Of a stretch of DNA of 64,000 bases, positions 54,941 through 63,060 are shown one piece after another (within the stretch, counting starts at the first letter, position 1; the number at the start of each line of letters is the position of its first letter). The notes beneath the pieces are model-generated. The model saw only the letters and a list, made by a program, of their open reading frames with translations. It made no database searches and had not been told where the DNA came from. The translations under genes were made by a program, and so were the position numbers. Source of the DNA: Bog-756 sp036513075 (GTDB taxonomy: Bacteria; Actinomycetota; Acidimicrobiia; Acidimicrobiales; RAAP-2); assembly GCA_036513075.1 (NCBI GenBank), contig DATBZS010000037.1, positions 1 through 64,000 of the forward strand, written 5' to 3'.

Positions 54941-55705
54941 CTACTTCGGCGGGAACCGCAGTGCCCCGTCGAGGCGGATGTTCTCACCGTTCAGGTAGGG
55001 ATTGACCACGATGCTCTCCACCAGGAGCGCGAACTCCTCCGGTTCGCCCATGCGCCGGGGGAACACGATGTTCTCCACCAACTTGGCCTTCATCTCCTCG
55101 GGAGCGCTCTGCATGAGGGGGGTACCCATGGTCCCCGGGGCGATGGCGCACACCCGGATGCCGAGGGGGGCGAGATCGCGGGCCAGGGGAAGACTCATGC
55201 CGAGAATGGCGGCCTTGGAGGCTGCGTAGGCCACCTGGCCGGTCTGCCCCTCGTAGCCGGCGATGGACGCCGTGTTGACCACCACACCACGTTGTCCCGT
55301 CCCGTCAGGCTCGTTGGTGGCCATCCGGGCCGCGGCCAGGCGGGTCACGTTGAAGGTGCCGAAGGTATTGAGTTCCATGGTCCCCCGGAACGCGTCCATG
55401 GCCATCGGCGTGTTGTCCCGGGACAGGGTGCGGCCACCCATGCCACCACCGGCCACATTGACCACGACGGCCAGGGGGGCCAGGGCCGACGCCGCGTCGA
55501 GGGCGGCGGTCACGTCGTCGTCATCGTTGACGTCACCTCCGACGGCGGCTCCCCTCCCGATGCCGGCGACCAGCGACTGGCCCGCCTCGAGGGCCCGGTC
55601 GAAGACCACGACCCCGAGACCCAGCGCCGACAGGCGGCGGACCGTGGCCGCCCCCAGGCCGCCGGCCCCTCCGGTGACGACGGCCGAAAGCTCGTTCCAT
55701 TCCAT
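54941..55705 (-). CDS. SDR similar to type-2 3-hydroxyacyl-CoA dehydrogenase (HSD10-like)
   Basis: The 254-residue oxidoreductase has VTGGAGGLGAAT, NVAGGGMGG, NTASIAGYEGQTGQ and the catalytic YAASK. The VAYAASKAAI and LAPLGIRVCAIAPGTM segments match the HSD17B10 group, which oxidises 3-hydroxyacyl-CoAs and some steroids. It is 172 bp downstream of the P450 gene on the same strand. Confidence 0.9.
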   Translation of the reverse strand: MEWNELSAVVTGGAGGLGAATVRRLSALGLGVVVFDRALEAGQSLVAGIGRGAAVGGDVNDDDDVTAALDAASALAPLAVVVNVAGGGMGGRTLSRDNTPMAMDAFRGTMELNTFGTFNVTRLAAARMATNEPDGTGQRGVVVNTASIAGYEGQTGQVAYAASKAAILGMSLPLARDLAPLGIRVCAIAPGTMGTPLMQSAPEEMKAKLVENIVFPRRMGEPEEFALLVESIVVNPYLNGENIRLDGALRFPPK

Positions 55706-55877
55706 GATGACTCCGATCAGTGTGCGCGGTGGGTGTGGTCAGGTCGTACGGATCTCCGGTGACGGGGCGCCCGTGGTACCGGGCACCGGCGCCCGCCGGT
55801 CGACGCGGGGGTCGACCCTACCGGTCCGGGTCGCAGCCCCGAGGGAAGTGCCTTGGAGCGTGCTCCACCGGTACCGC

Positions 55878-57101
55878 TCAGGTGGCGCGGGTGAACTCCA
55901 TCGGGAAGTGGTCGATCGACCGGATTGCCGGGGTGTAGGCGAGCGTGTGGCCTTCGGGCACGGCGTACTCGGGGATGCGTCGGTGCCACTCGCGCACCGC
56001 CACTCGCAATTCGAGACGGGCCAGGTGGGACCCGAGACATCGGTGGATGCCGCCCCCGAACGCCACGTGCCGGTTGACCTCGCGGTCGAAGCGGACGACG
56101 TCGGCGTCGGGCAGGTCGGCCTCGTCGGTATTGACCGAGCCCAGCATGATCATGACGCCGTCGCCCTTGCTGATCGGGCACCCGCTCAGCTCCGTGTCCT
56201 CGGTGGCCACCCGTACGACGCCCATGACCGGGGTCTCCCATCGGAGGAGCTCCTCGATGGCCGCCGGGATGATCGACGGGTCAGCCACGATCTGGCGGCG
56301 CTGCTCGGGATGGTGGGCCAGGTAGCCGAAGATGCAGTCGAGGGTGGCCGTCACCGTGTCGAGGCCGGCGATGAGGAAGAGGAAGCAGATGTCGAGGATG
56401 TCCTCCCGGGTCAGTCGCTCACCTTCGACCGTGGCGTCGAGGAAGCGGCTCAACAGGTCGTCCTCGCGCTTCACTTCCCGCCGGTCGAGGACCTTGTCGA
56501 AGTAGGCGTAGATCGACTCCGCCGTCGCCTTCTGGTGAGCCTTGGACTCCTTGCTCCCGTAGGTGCTGCCGATGGCGATGTGGGGCCGGATGATCCCGTC
56601 CTTCATGGTCAAGAAGGTGGGCAGTTCATCGACGGGGAGCCCGAGCAGACCGAGGAAGACGCGGGTGGGAAACAGGGTCGAGAACTCCGCCGAGAAGTCC
56701 ACCTCACCCTGGTCGATGAAGCCGTCGATGAGCTCGTTTGCCGCGGTCACCAGCGCATCCTCGAGCGTTCCGACCTCGCGTGGGGCGAAGATGGGGTCGA
56801 GGAGCTTGCGGAACTTCTTGTGCTCGGGCGGGTCGATCTGCAGTGGGATCAACGGTCGGATGTTGCTCAGGTTCACGGCGTCGATGTCGGACGAGAACGT
56901 GGTCGGATCACGCAGGACGACATCCACGTCGACCTTCCGGCTGACGACGACACCGGTACCCTCCACCGGCATCACCGGCATGGTGTCGCGCATGATCTTG
57001 AACATCGGCTGCGGATTGGCGGACGTCTCGGGGTCCATGGCGGCGAACGGGTCGTCGCCGGTCTCCTCCTCGGTGTCGTCTACTACCGGGGCGGTGTCCA
57101 T
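55878..57101 (-). CDS. Cytochrome P450
   Basis: The 407-residue P450 has the haem motif FGGGIHRCLG (Cys355), the I-helix AGLDT (245-249) and the EELLR ExxR motif around 283-287. It is a soluble, class I bacterial type that needs a ferredoxin and reductase, none of which is adjacent; the [3Fe-4S] ferredoxin at 11441 is a candidate. It probably hydroxylates a hydrophobic substrate for later breakdown. It lies between the amidohydrolase (copy 3) and an SDR gene on the - strand. Confidence 0.95.
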   Translation of the reverse strand: MDTAPVVDDTEEETGDDPFAAMDPETSANPQPMFKIMRDTMPVMPVEGTGVVVSRKVDVDVVLRDPTTFSSDIDAVNLSNIRPLIPLQIDPPEHKKFRKLLDPIFAPREVGTLEDALVTAANELIDGFIDQGEVDFSAEFSTLFPTRVFLGLLGLPVDELPTFLTMKDGIIRPHIAIGSTYGSKESKAHQKATAESIYAYFDKVLDRREVKREDDLLSRFLDATVEGERLTREDILDICFLFLIAGLDTVTATLDCIFGYLAHHPEQRRQIVADPSIIPAAIEELLRWETPVMGVVRVATEDTELSGCPISKGDGVMIMLGSVNTDEADLPDADVVRFDREVNRHVAFGGGIHRCLGSHLARLELRVAVREWHRRIPEYAVPEGHTLAYTPAIRSIDHFPMEFTRAT

Positions 57102-57243
57102 GGGTACTCCTCGAGGGCGTGAAGGGGTCGGCCGGCGGTTACGGTGAATTGACCGTTCTCATCCTGGCACATAGGCCATTTCCGCAGATACTACGACGGT
57201 TCGGGTGCCTGGTGCCGGGCGGGGTCCCGGCTGGGTCCAGGGG

Positions 57244-58455
57244 TCAACCGGGCTTGCCGGAGGGAGTGCGCCAGTCGTCCTCCGGCGGAAGGGGGTGGTC
57301 GAAGAGGGCTGCCGCGTTGCCCCCGGCCACCTTGCGGAGGATGTCCTCGGAGAGGCCGGCGAACGACGAGGCCAGGACGGCCTGGGTGTCCGGCCAGGTG
57401 GAGTCGGCGTGGGGATAGTCACTCTCCACCATCACGTGGTCGATCCCGATCCGGCCCAGGAGAGGGACCATGGACGGGTCGTCGATGGTGCAGAACCAGA
57501 AGTTGCGACCGAGCACCTCGCTCGGCCGGAGGTCCGACCTCCATGTGGCGCTCTGGGGACCCGACCCGGAGTGGTCGACCACATAGTCGACCCGGTCCAT
57601 CAGCATCGGGACCCAACCGATGCCGCCCTCGGAGAGGGCGACCCGGAGGTCCGGGTGCCGTACGGGGACGCCGGACCACACCCATTCCGCCGCGGCGAGC
57701 AAGGCGTTGACCGGGAACACCGTCGGCAGCAGCTCGAGGGGAGGGTCGGGTGACGGCAGCGGGGCCCAGGAGGAGGCACCGGTGTGGAGACAGACCACCG
57801 TCCCGGTGTCCTCACATGCGGCGAAGAACGGATCCCAGTGCGTGGTGAAGATCGATGGGAGCCCGAGTTGGGCCGGAAACTCGGGGAAGCTGACGGCCTT
57901 GAATCCGAGCGCCGCATTGGCCCGGACCTCGGCGGCTGCGATGGCCACGTCGTCGAGCCACGGGATCTGCAGAGGGATGATCCGCGCCGGGTAGGTGCCG
58001 GCCCACACCTCGAGGTGCCAGCGGTTCCAGGCCCGGGCGCAGGCCAGGCCGAGCTCCTTGTCCGAGGTCTGGGAGAAGACTGCGCCGCAGAAACCTGCGA
58101 CCAGGGAGGGGAAGCACAACGACGCCCAGATCCCGGCGATGTCCATGTCGCCCACCCGGGCGTCGATGTCGAAGTACCCGGGCCGCATCTGATCGAACCG
58201 GGCCGGCTCCATGCTCCACTCGTCGCGGGGCCGGCCCACCACGGCGTTGAGCCCGACGTTCGGGTACTCGCGACCCTCGAACAGCCAGTACTGTTCGCCA
58301 TTCCCGCGCTCGAGGATCTGGGGGGCGCGTGCCGAGTGGGCGGCGGGCATCCGCCCCTCGAAGAGGTCAGGGGGCTCGATCAGGTGGTCGTCGACCGAGA
58401 TGACAGGGACGAGGATGGGTCGCGGATCGGGATCCGCCAGCAGCGTGCTCGCCAT
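57244..58455 (-). CDS. Amidohydrolase-2 family metal-dependent hydrolase (copy 3)
   Basis: The 403-residue protein has SVDDHLIEPPDLF, LNAVVGRPRDEW, DMDIAGIWASLCFPSLV, VVCLHTGASSWA, ALSEGGIGWVPML and VESDYPHADSTWP. These align motif by motif with the copy at 52316. The ATG at 58455 is chosen. It is the first gene of a - strand group with the P450 and HSD10-like SDR, and is divergent from the D-aminoacylase-like gene. Confidence 0.9.
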   Translation of the reverse strand: MASTLLADPDPRPILVPVISVDDHLIEPPDLFEGRMPAAHSARAPQILERGNGEQYWLFEGREYPNVGLNAVVGRPRDEWSMEPARFDQMRPGYFDIDARVGDMDIAGIWASLCFPSLVAGFCGAVFSQTSDKELGLACARAWNRWHLEVWAGTYPARIIPLQIPWLDDVAIAAAEVRANAALGFKAVSFPEFPAQLGLPSIFTTHWDPFFAACEDTGTVVCLHTGASSWAPLPSPDPPLELLPTVFPVNALLAAAEWVWSGVPVRHPDLRVALSEGGIGWVPMLMDRVDYVVDHSGSGPQSATWRSDLRPSEVLGRNFWFCTIDDPSMVPLLGRIGIDHVMVESDYPHADSTWPDTQAVLASSFAGLSEDILRKVAGGNAAALFDHPLPPEDDWRTPSGKPG

Positions 58456-58561
58456 GGGTGGCGAGGCTAGCGTCGGACCACCGGGAGGCACGGGACGCGA
58501 GGTGGGGGATGGACACCCAGGACGAGGAGGCACCGGTCGACGTTCCCACGGGGATGACGGC

Positions 58562-60313
58562 ATGCATCGGTCCCCGAATCCGCCGGACGGGGGCACGGTG
58601 ATCGACCTGGTGATCCGCGGCGGACTCGTGGTCGACGGTACCGGGGTTCTCCCACGTCGGGCCGACGTGGCGGTCGACAGCGGCCGGGTGGTGGCCGTCG
58701 GACCCGTCGAGGACACGGCCCGACGGGTCATCGACGCCGACGGGCTGGTCGTGGCTCCCGGGTTCGTCGACCTCCACACCCATTACGACGCCCAGCTCTC
58801 GTGGGACCCGTCGGCAAGTCCCTCACCCCTCCACGGCGTCACCACCGTGTTCGGAGGGAACTGCGGATTCTCGTTGGCCCCTGCCGGGCCCGAGCACGCG
58901 GACTACCTGCTCCGGATGATGGCGAGGGTCGAAGGGATGCCGTTGGTCGCCCTGCAGGCCGGGATCGACTGGACGTGGTCGAGCTTCGGGGAGTGGCTGG
59001 GGCGCCTGGACGGGGTGGTCGGGGTCAACGCCGGCTTCCTGGTCGGCCACTCCACCCTGCGTCGGGCCGTCATGGGGGACGGGGCGCGAGGACTGGCGAC
59101 CGAGGGCCAGTTGGCCGAGATGGAGTCGACGCTCCACCAAGCCCTCGCCGAGGGGGCGATGGGATTTTCGACGTCCCGGGCCCACACCCACAACGACGGG
59201 GACGGCCAACCGGTCCCCTCGCGGTTCGCCGCCACTTCTGAGCTCGAGCGCCTGGCCGCCGTGGTGGCCGGCCATCCGGGCACCACCGTCGAGATGATCG
59301 TGCCCGGTTGCCTCAACGGCTTCAGCGACGACGAGGTCTCCCTGTTGACCTCGATGTCGGTCCTGTCGGGTCGACCGGTCAACTGGAACGTGCTCGCCGC
59401 CACCGCAGCCAATCCGGAGGGGACGGCCGCCCAGCTGGCCGCGTCCTCGGCGGCCGAGGCGGCCGGAGGACGGGTGGTCGCCCTGACGCTGCCCCACACC
59501 ATGGACCTGCGACTCTCGTTCGAGCACGGCGCCATCCTGGACGGACTCCCGGGGTGGCGGGAGTTCTTCGCCTCCCCCGTGGCCGAACGGATCGCCGTCC
59601 TATCCGATCCGGATGCCCGTCGAGCGCTCGACGAACGGGCCCAGTCCGACGAGGCCGGCATCCTCCGGTACCTGGCCGACTGGGGCCGGCTGGTCATCGC
59701 CGAGACCCGCGCCCCGCAGAACCGCCGCTTCGAAGGTCGCTCCGTGGGAGACGTGGCCGGAGAGATCGGGGTCGACGCCTGGGAGGCGATCTGTCGGGTG
59801 CTGGTGGCCGACCGGTTGCGCACCGGGTTCTCGGTGCCCATCCCTGTCACCGACGCCGACTGGGCGGCCCGGGCACGGACGTGGCTGGACCCCCGGGCCG
59901 TGGTCGGCGGGTCCGACGCCGGCGCCCACCTCGACACCATGTGCGGTGCCGTCTACTCGACCACGCTGCTCGCCGAAGGGGTGCGCGAGCGCGGCCTGGT
60001 CACTCTCGAGGAGGCGGTCCGGCTGTTGACCGATGTGCCGGCCCGGCTGTACGGGGTGGTCGCCCGGGGCAGGGTGGCCGAAGGGTACTGCGCCGACTTG
60101 GCCGTGTTCGACCCCGGACGGATCGGCCCCGAGCCGATGCGCAGTCGCGACGACCTGCCGGGCGGGGCCAGTCGGCTCTACGCCGAGGCCACAGGGATGG
60201 AACACGTGCTGGTCAACGGGACCGAAGTCGTCACCCACGACAGGTTGACCGGCGCCTTGCCCGGAACCGTGCTCCGTTCGGGGCAGGACACCCGGACCGT
60301 GGCCGTTTCCTGA
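58562..60313 (+). CDS. N-acyl-D-amino-acid deacylase-like amidohydrolase
   Basis: The 583-residue protein belongs to the urease-like amidohydrolases. It has IDLVIRGGLVVDGTG and a metal-binding DLHTHYDAQLSWDP, GGNCGF, GFLVGHSTLR and a late GGSDAGAHLDTMCG with the catalytic-position Asp. The D-aminoacylase group removes the acyl group from N-acyl-D-amino acids, but many members have other roles. The ATG at 58562 is chosen; GTG at 58598 is close to the start of homology and also plausible. Confidence 0.88.
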   Translation: MHRSPNPPDGGTVIDLVIRGGLVVDGTGVLPRRADVAVDSGRVVAVGPVEDTARRVIDADGLVVAPGFVDLHTHYDAQLSWDPSASPSPLHGVTTVFGGNCGFSLAPAGPEHADYLLRMMARVEGMPLVALQAGIDWTWSSFGEWLGRLDGVVGVNAGFLVGHSTLRRAVMGDGARGLATEGQLAEMESTLHQALAEGAMGFSTSRAHTHNDGDGQPVPSRFAATSELERLAAVVAGHPGTTVEMIVPGCLNGFSDDEVSLLTSMSVLSGRPVNWNVLAATAANPEGTAAQLAASSAAEAAGGRVVALTLPHTMDLRLSFEHGAILDGLPGWREFFASPVAERIAVLSDPDARRALDERAQSDEAGILRYLADWGRLVIAETRAPQNRRFEGRSVGDVAGEIGVDAWEAICRVLVADRLRTGFSVPIPVTDADWAARARTWLDPRAVVGGSDAGAHLDTMCGAVYSTTLLAEGVRERGLVTLEEAVRLLTDVPARLYGVVARGRVAEGYCADLAVFDPGRIGPEPMRSRDDLPGGASRLYAEATGMEHVLVNGTEVVTHDRLTGALPGTVLRSGQDTRTVAVS

Positions 60314-60381
60314 CGTGCCTGAGCCGGGCCGTCGGGTCCTAGAGTGGCCTCGCCCGTCGGACGGCGGGCTGCCGGGTCCGT

Positions 60382-60459
60382 CGGTTCGACTGCTCGGTTC
60401 GACTGCTCGGTTCGACTGCTTGATTCGACTGCTCGATGTGATTGCCGGATTCGACTGCG
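60382..60459. repeat. Six 13-bp tandem repeats (CGGTTCGACTGCT)
   Basis: Three identical copies of CGGTTCGACTGCT are followed by three variant copies. The 78-bp array fills much of the gap before ligase 4. As 13 is not a multiple of three, the array is not coding. It could be a binding-site array or a simple slippage product. The rest of the 240-bp gap holds no other gene; a GC-rich inverted repeat (GCCCGTCGGACGGCGGGC-like) precedes the array. Confidence 0.92.
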
Positions 60460-60553
60460 AGGAGCGCCGTGCCAGGTTGGTGTGGAGGAGAGGGGCAACG
60501 GGGTGGGTCCGCCCGGCCCGGGTCGACCAGGACGCAGGTCGCGAGGTGACCGT

Positions 60554-62098
60554 ATGAAGCTGGCCACCACCTACCGCCAACCCGGAGCCCTACGGTTCGG
60601 CCGTCCGGGCGGAGCCTGGGATTTCCCGACCCTCGACCAGCTCCTGGCTTCCCCGCGCCCGTCGGCGTCGGTCGCGGTGTTCGACGGCGAGGTAACGATC
60701 GACAACGGCGCGCTCGACGCGGCGGCGTCCGCAGCGGCCGGAGGGCTCCGGTCACTCGGGGTGCGGCGGGGCGACGTCGTGGCCTGGCAGCTTCCCAATT
60801 GGTGGGAGGCCATCGTGCTGTTCCATGCCTGCTGGAGGATCGCTGCGGTGGCGGCCCCGATCCATCACCAGGTGGGGGCGAGCGAGGTGGTCCGGATGCT
60901 GGACGACCTGGAGCCCGCCGTGACGCTGGCGTCGGCCGGCCTGCCCCTCGCTGACCTGGTGGACGCCATCGGTGTCCGGCGGGGAGATCCCCGGTTCGAC
61001 GCGCTGCTGGCCGGGAGGGCCGCCTGGACCAGACCCCGGGGTTCGGATGTCGCGGTGGTGCTGTTCACGTCCGGGTCGACCGGCAATCCCAAGGCGGTGC
61101 TGCACTCCCACCGGGGACTGGCCTACAAGGCGGATTCCATGGTCCGGGCCCACGGCCTGACCCCGGACGATGTCGCACTGATGCCCTCGCCGCTGGCCCA
61201 CATCTCCGGACTGCTCAATTCGGTGTTGGTACCGGGGAGCGCGGCCATGCCGGTCGTGCTCATGGAGAAGTGGGACGCCGGACGCGGCGTTCGGCTGGCC
61301 GGTGCACACGGGGCCAGCTTCATGATCGGGCCGCCCACCCTGTTCGTGGGGATGATGGAGGTCCCTGGGTACCGCGCCGACGTGGCGCGGCTCCGACTCG
61401 TGTCGTGCGGCTCGATGGGCGTCACCCCCGAATTCATCGACGCGGCGCGCGAGGGATTGGGGGCCATGGTCAAGCGCACCTACGGATCGACCGAGGCGCC
61501 GACGGTCACCACCAGCAGCTGGCAGGACACGCCGGACCAGGCGCGCGACACCGACGGCCATTCGGTAGGCGAGGCCGAGCTGGCGGTGGTGGAGCCGGGG
61601 ACGACGCGGGCCGTGTCGCACGGCGACCGCGGTGAAGTCCTGGTGCGGGGGCCCGAGCTGTTCGTCGGGTACGGGCAGGCGTCCCAGACCGCGGAGTCGG
61701 TGCGACGGGGCTGGTTCGCCACCGGTGACCTCGGGACCCTTGACGGGGACGGTTGGCTGACCATCGTGGGCCGCCTGAAGGAGCTGATCATCCGGGGAGG
61801 GGAGAACATCGCCTCGGCCGAGGTCGAGCGGGTGCTCGAGCGGCACCCCGACGTCCGCCAGGCCGTGGTCGTGGGCTGCCCCGACGACCGCCTGGGGGAG
61901 CGGGTGGCAGCGTTCGTGGTCGGGGCCCCGACGGTCGATGTGGAGTGCTGTCGACAGTGGTTCGCCGACCAGGGGGTCGCCCGCTTCAAGACCCCCGAGA
62001 TGGTATTCCTGATCGAGGAGATCCCAGTCCTCGGCGTAGGCAAGCCTGATCGGGGGGCCCTGCGGGCCCGGGCCGCAGGGCTCGCGGTGCGTCCCTAA
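60554..62098 (+). CDS. Acyl-CoA synthetase, AMP-forming (ligase 4)
   Basis: The 514-residue ANL enzyme has LFTSGSTGNPKAVLHSH, VKRTYGSTEAPT, GWFATGDLGTLDGDGW, VGRLKELIIRGGENIAS and a C-terminal PVLGVGKPDRGALR with the catalytic-region Lys. It starts with ATG at 60554, downstream of the 13-bp repeat array. It is convergent with ECH 5. Its substrate is unknown; the fit to FadD13-like or cyclohexanecarboxylate-CoA-ligase-like groups is weak. Confidence 0.92.
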   Translation: MKLATTYRQPGALRFGRPGGAWDFPTLDQLLASPRPSASVAVFDGEVTIDNGALDAAASAAAGGLRSLGVRRGDVVAWQLPNWWEAIVLFHACWRIAAVAAPIHHQVGASEVVRMLDDLEPAVTLASAGLPLADLVDAIGVRRGDPRFDALLAGRAAWTRPRGSDVAVVLFTSGSTGNPKAVLHSHRGLAYKADSMVRAHGLTPDDVALMPSPLAHISGLLNSVLVPGSAAMPVVLMEKWDAGRGVRLAGAHGASFMIGPPTLFVGMMEVPGYRADVARLRLVSCGSMGVTPEFIDAAREGLGAMVKRTYGSTEAPTVTTSSWQDTPDQARDTDGHSVGEAELAVVEPGTTRAVSHGDRGEVLVRGPELFVGYGQASQTAESVRRGWFATGDLGTLDGDGWLTIVGRLKELIIRGGENIASAEVERVLERHPDVRQAVVVGCPDDRLGERVAAFVVGAPTVDVECCRQWFADQGVARFKTPEMVFLIEEIPVLGVGKPDRGALRARAAGLAVRP

Positions 62099-62150
62099 GC
62101 CCCGCTCGGCGGATGCCCACCGACGATCGGTGGACGACGCCCCACCGGGG

Positions 62151-62975
62151 TCAGCGGAGGCGCCACTCGATCCGCTTCCCCGAGGTGAAGCGCTCCTGGC
62201 CTTCGGCCAGCGCCGCCGGGTCGGTGCCCACGTTGGTGAACAGGAATGCGTGATCGAGGGCTTGGCGACGGGAGACCTCGAGACCCATCCATAGAGCCCG
62301 GAGCGTGCCTTGGATGGCGAGCGCAGGTTGCTCGGCGATGGCGTTGGCGGCCCAGCGAGCCCGTTCGGCGAGCTCCGCTCCCGGCACCACCTCGGAGACG
62401 AGTCCCACCTCGCGCGCCCGCTCGGCTGACATCCGCTCGTGGGCCCCGAGCAGCGACAGGCGCATGACCTCCTGGAAGGGCATCTTGTGCAGCAGGAAGA
62501 TCGGTTCGAAGGCGGCCGGCATACCGTATGTGACATGGGGGTCGAAGAAGGTGGCGTGGTCGGCGGCGATGATGAAGTCGACCTCGCCGAGGATGTAGAA
62601 GGCACCACCGCAGGCCATCCCGTTGACGGCGGCGATGACCGGCTTCCAGAGCTGATTCGTCTTGGGACAGACGCTTCTGCCCGGATCGTCGAAGTCCCAC
62701 GGCGTGTTGTAACCCGGGAGCTTGCCCGGTGGGGGGTCGTCGAACGAACCGATGCCCTCGCGGTCGAGGCCGGTGCAGAACGCCTTATCGCCTGCACCGG
62801 TGAGGACGATACAGCGGACGTCGTCGTTGGTCCGCAGCATCGACCACAGGTCGCGCAACTCGCGCTGCATGACCGGGTCGAACGCATTGAGGGCGTCGGG
62901 GCGGTTGAGGGTGACCCAGGCCACGCCGTCGGATTCTTCGTAGAGCAGGGTCTCGAGCTCGGGCATGGCGGTCAT
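62151..62975 (-). CDS. Enoyl-CoA hydratase/isomerase (ECH 5)
   Basis: The 274-residue crotonase has LNRPDALNAFD, FCTGLDREGIG, VNGMACGGAFYIL, FFDPHVTYGMPAAFEP and EVMRLSLLGAHERM. The second catalytic-position Glu (QEVM) is kept, while the first is replaced by the DPHVTYG segment. It starts at one of two nearby ATG codons (62975 or 62966). Divergent orientation to nothing within 80 bp; the amine oxidase gene lies upstream on the same strand. Confidence 0.88.
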   Translation of the reverse strand: MTAMPELETLLYEESDGVAWVTLNRPDALNAFDPVMQRELRDLWSMLRTNDDVRCIVLTGAGDKAFCTGLDREGIGSFDDPPPGKLPGYNTPWDFDDPGRSVCPKTNQLWKPVIAAVNGMACGGAFYILGEVDFIIAADHATFFDPHVTYGMPAAFEPIFLLHKMPFQEVMRLSLLGAHERMSAERAREVGLVSEVVPGAELAERARWAANAIAEQPALAIQGTLRALWMGLEVSRRQALDHAFLFTNVGTDPAALAEGQERFTSGKRIEWRLR

Positions 62976-63060
62976 GGTAACCGGAGGTGGGGACGTCACC
63001 CCGAGGGCCGCCGGAGTGTCGACGTCGCAGGGTGAGGTGGGGCGGACGCCCGGAGTTGGC

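Noticed and set aside
60382..60459. CRISPR-like array
   Set aside because: Units are directly contiguous with no spacers and are only 13 bp long.
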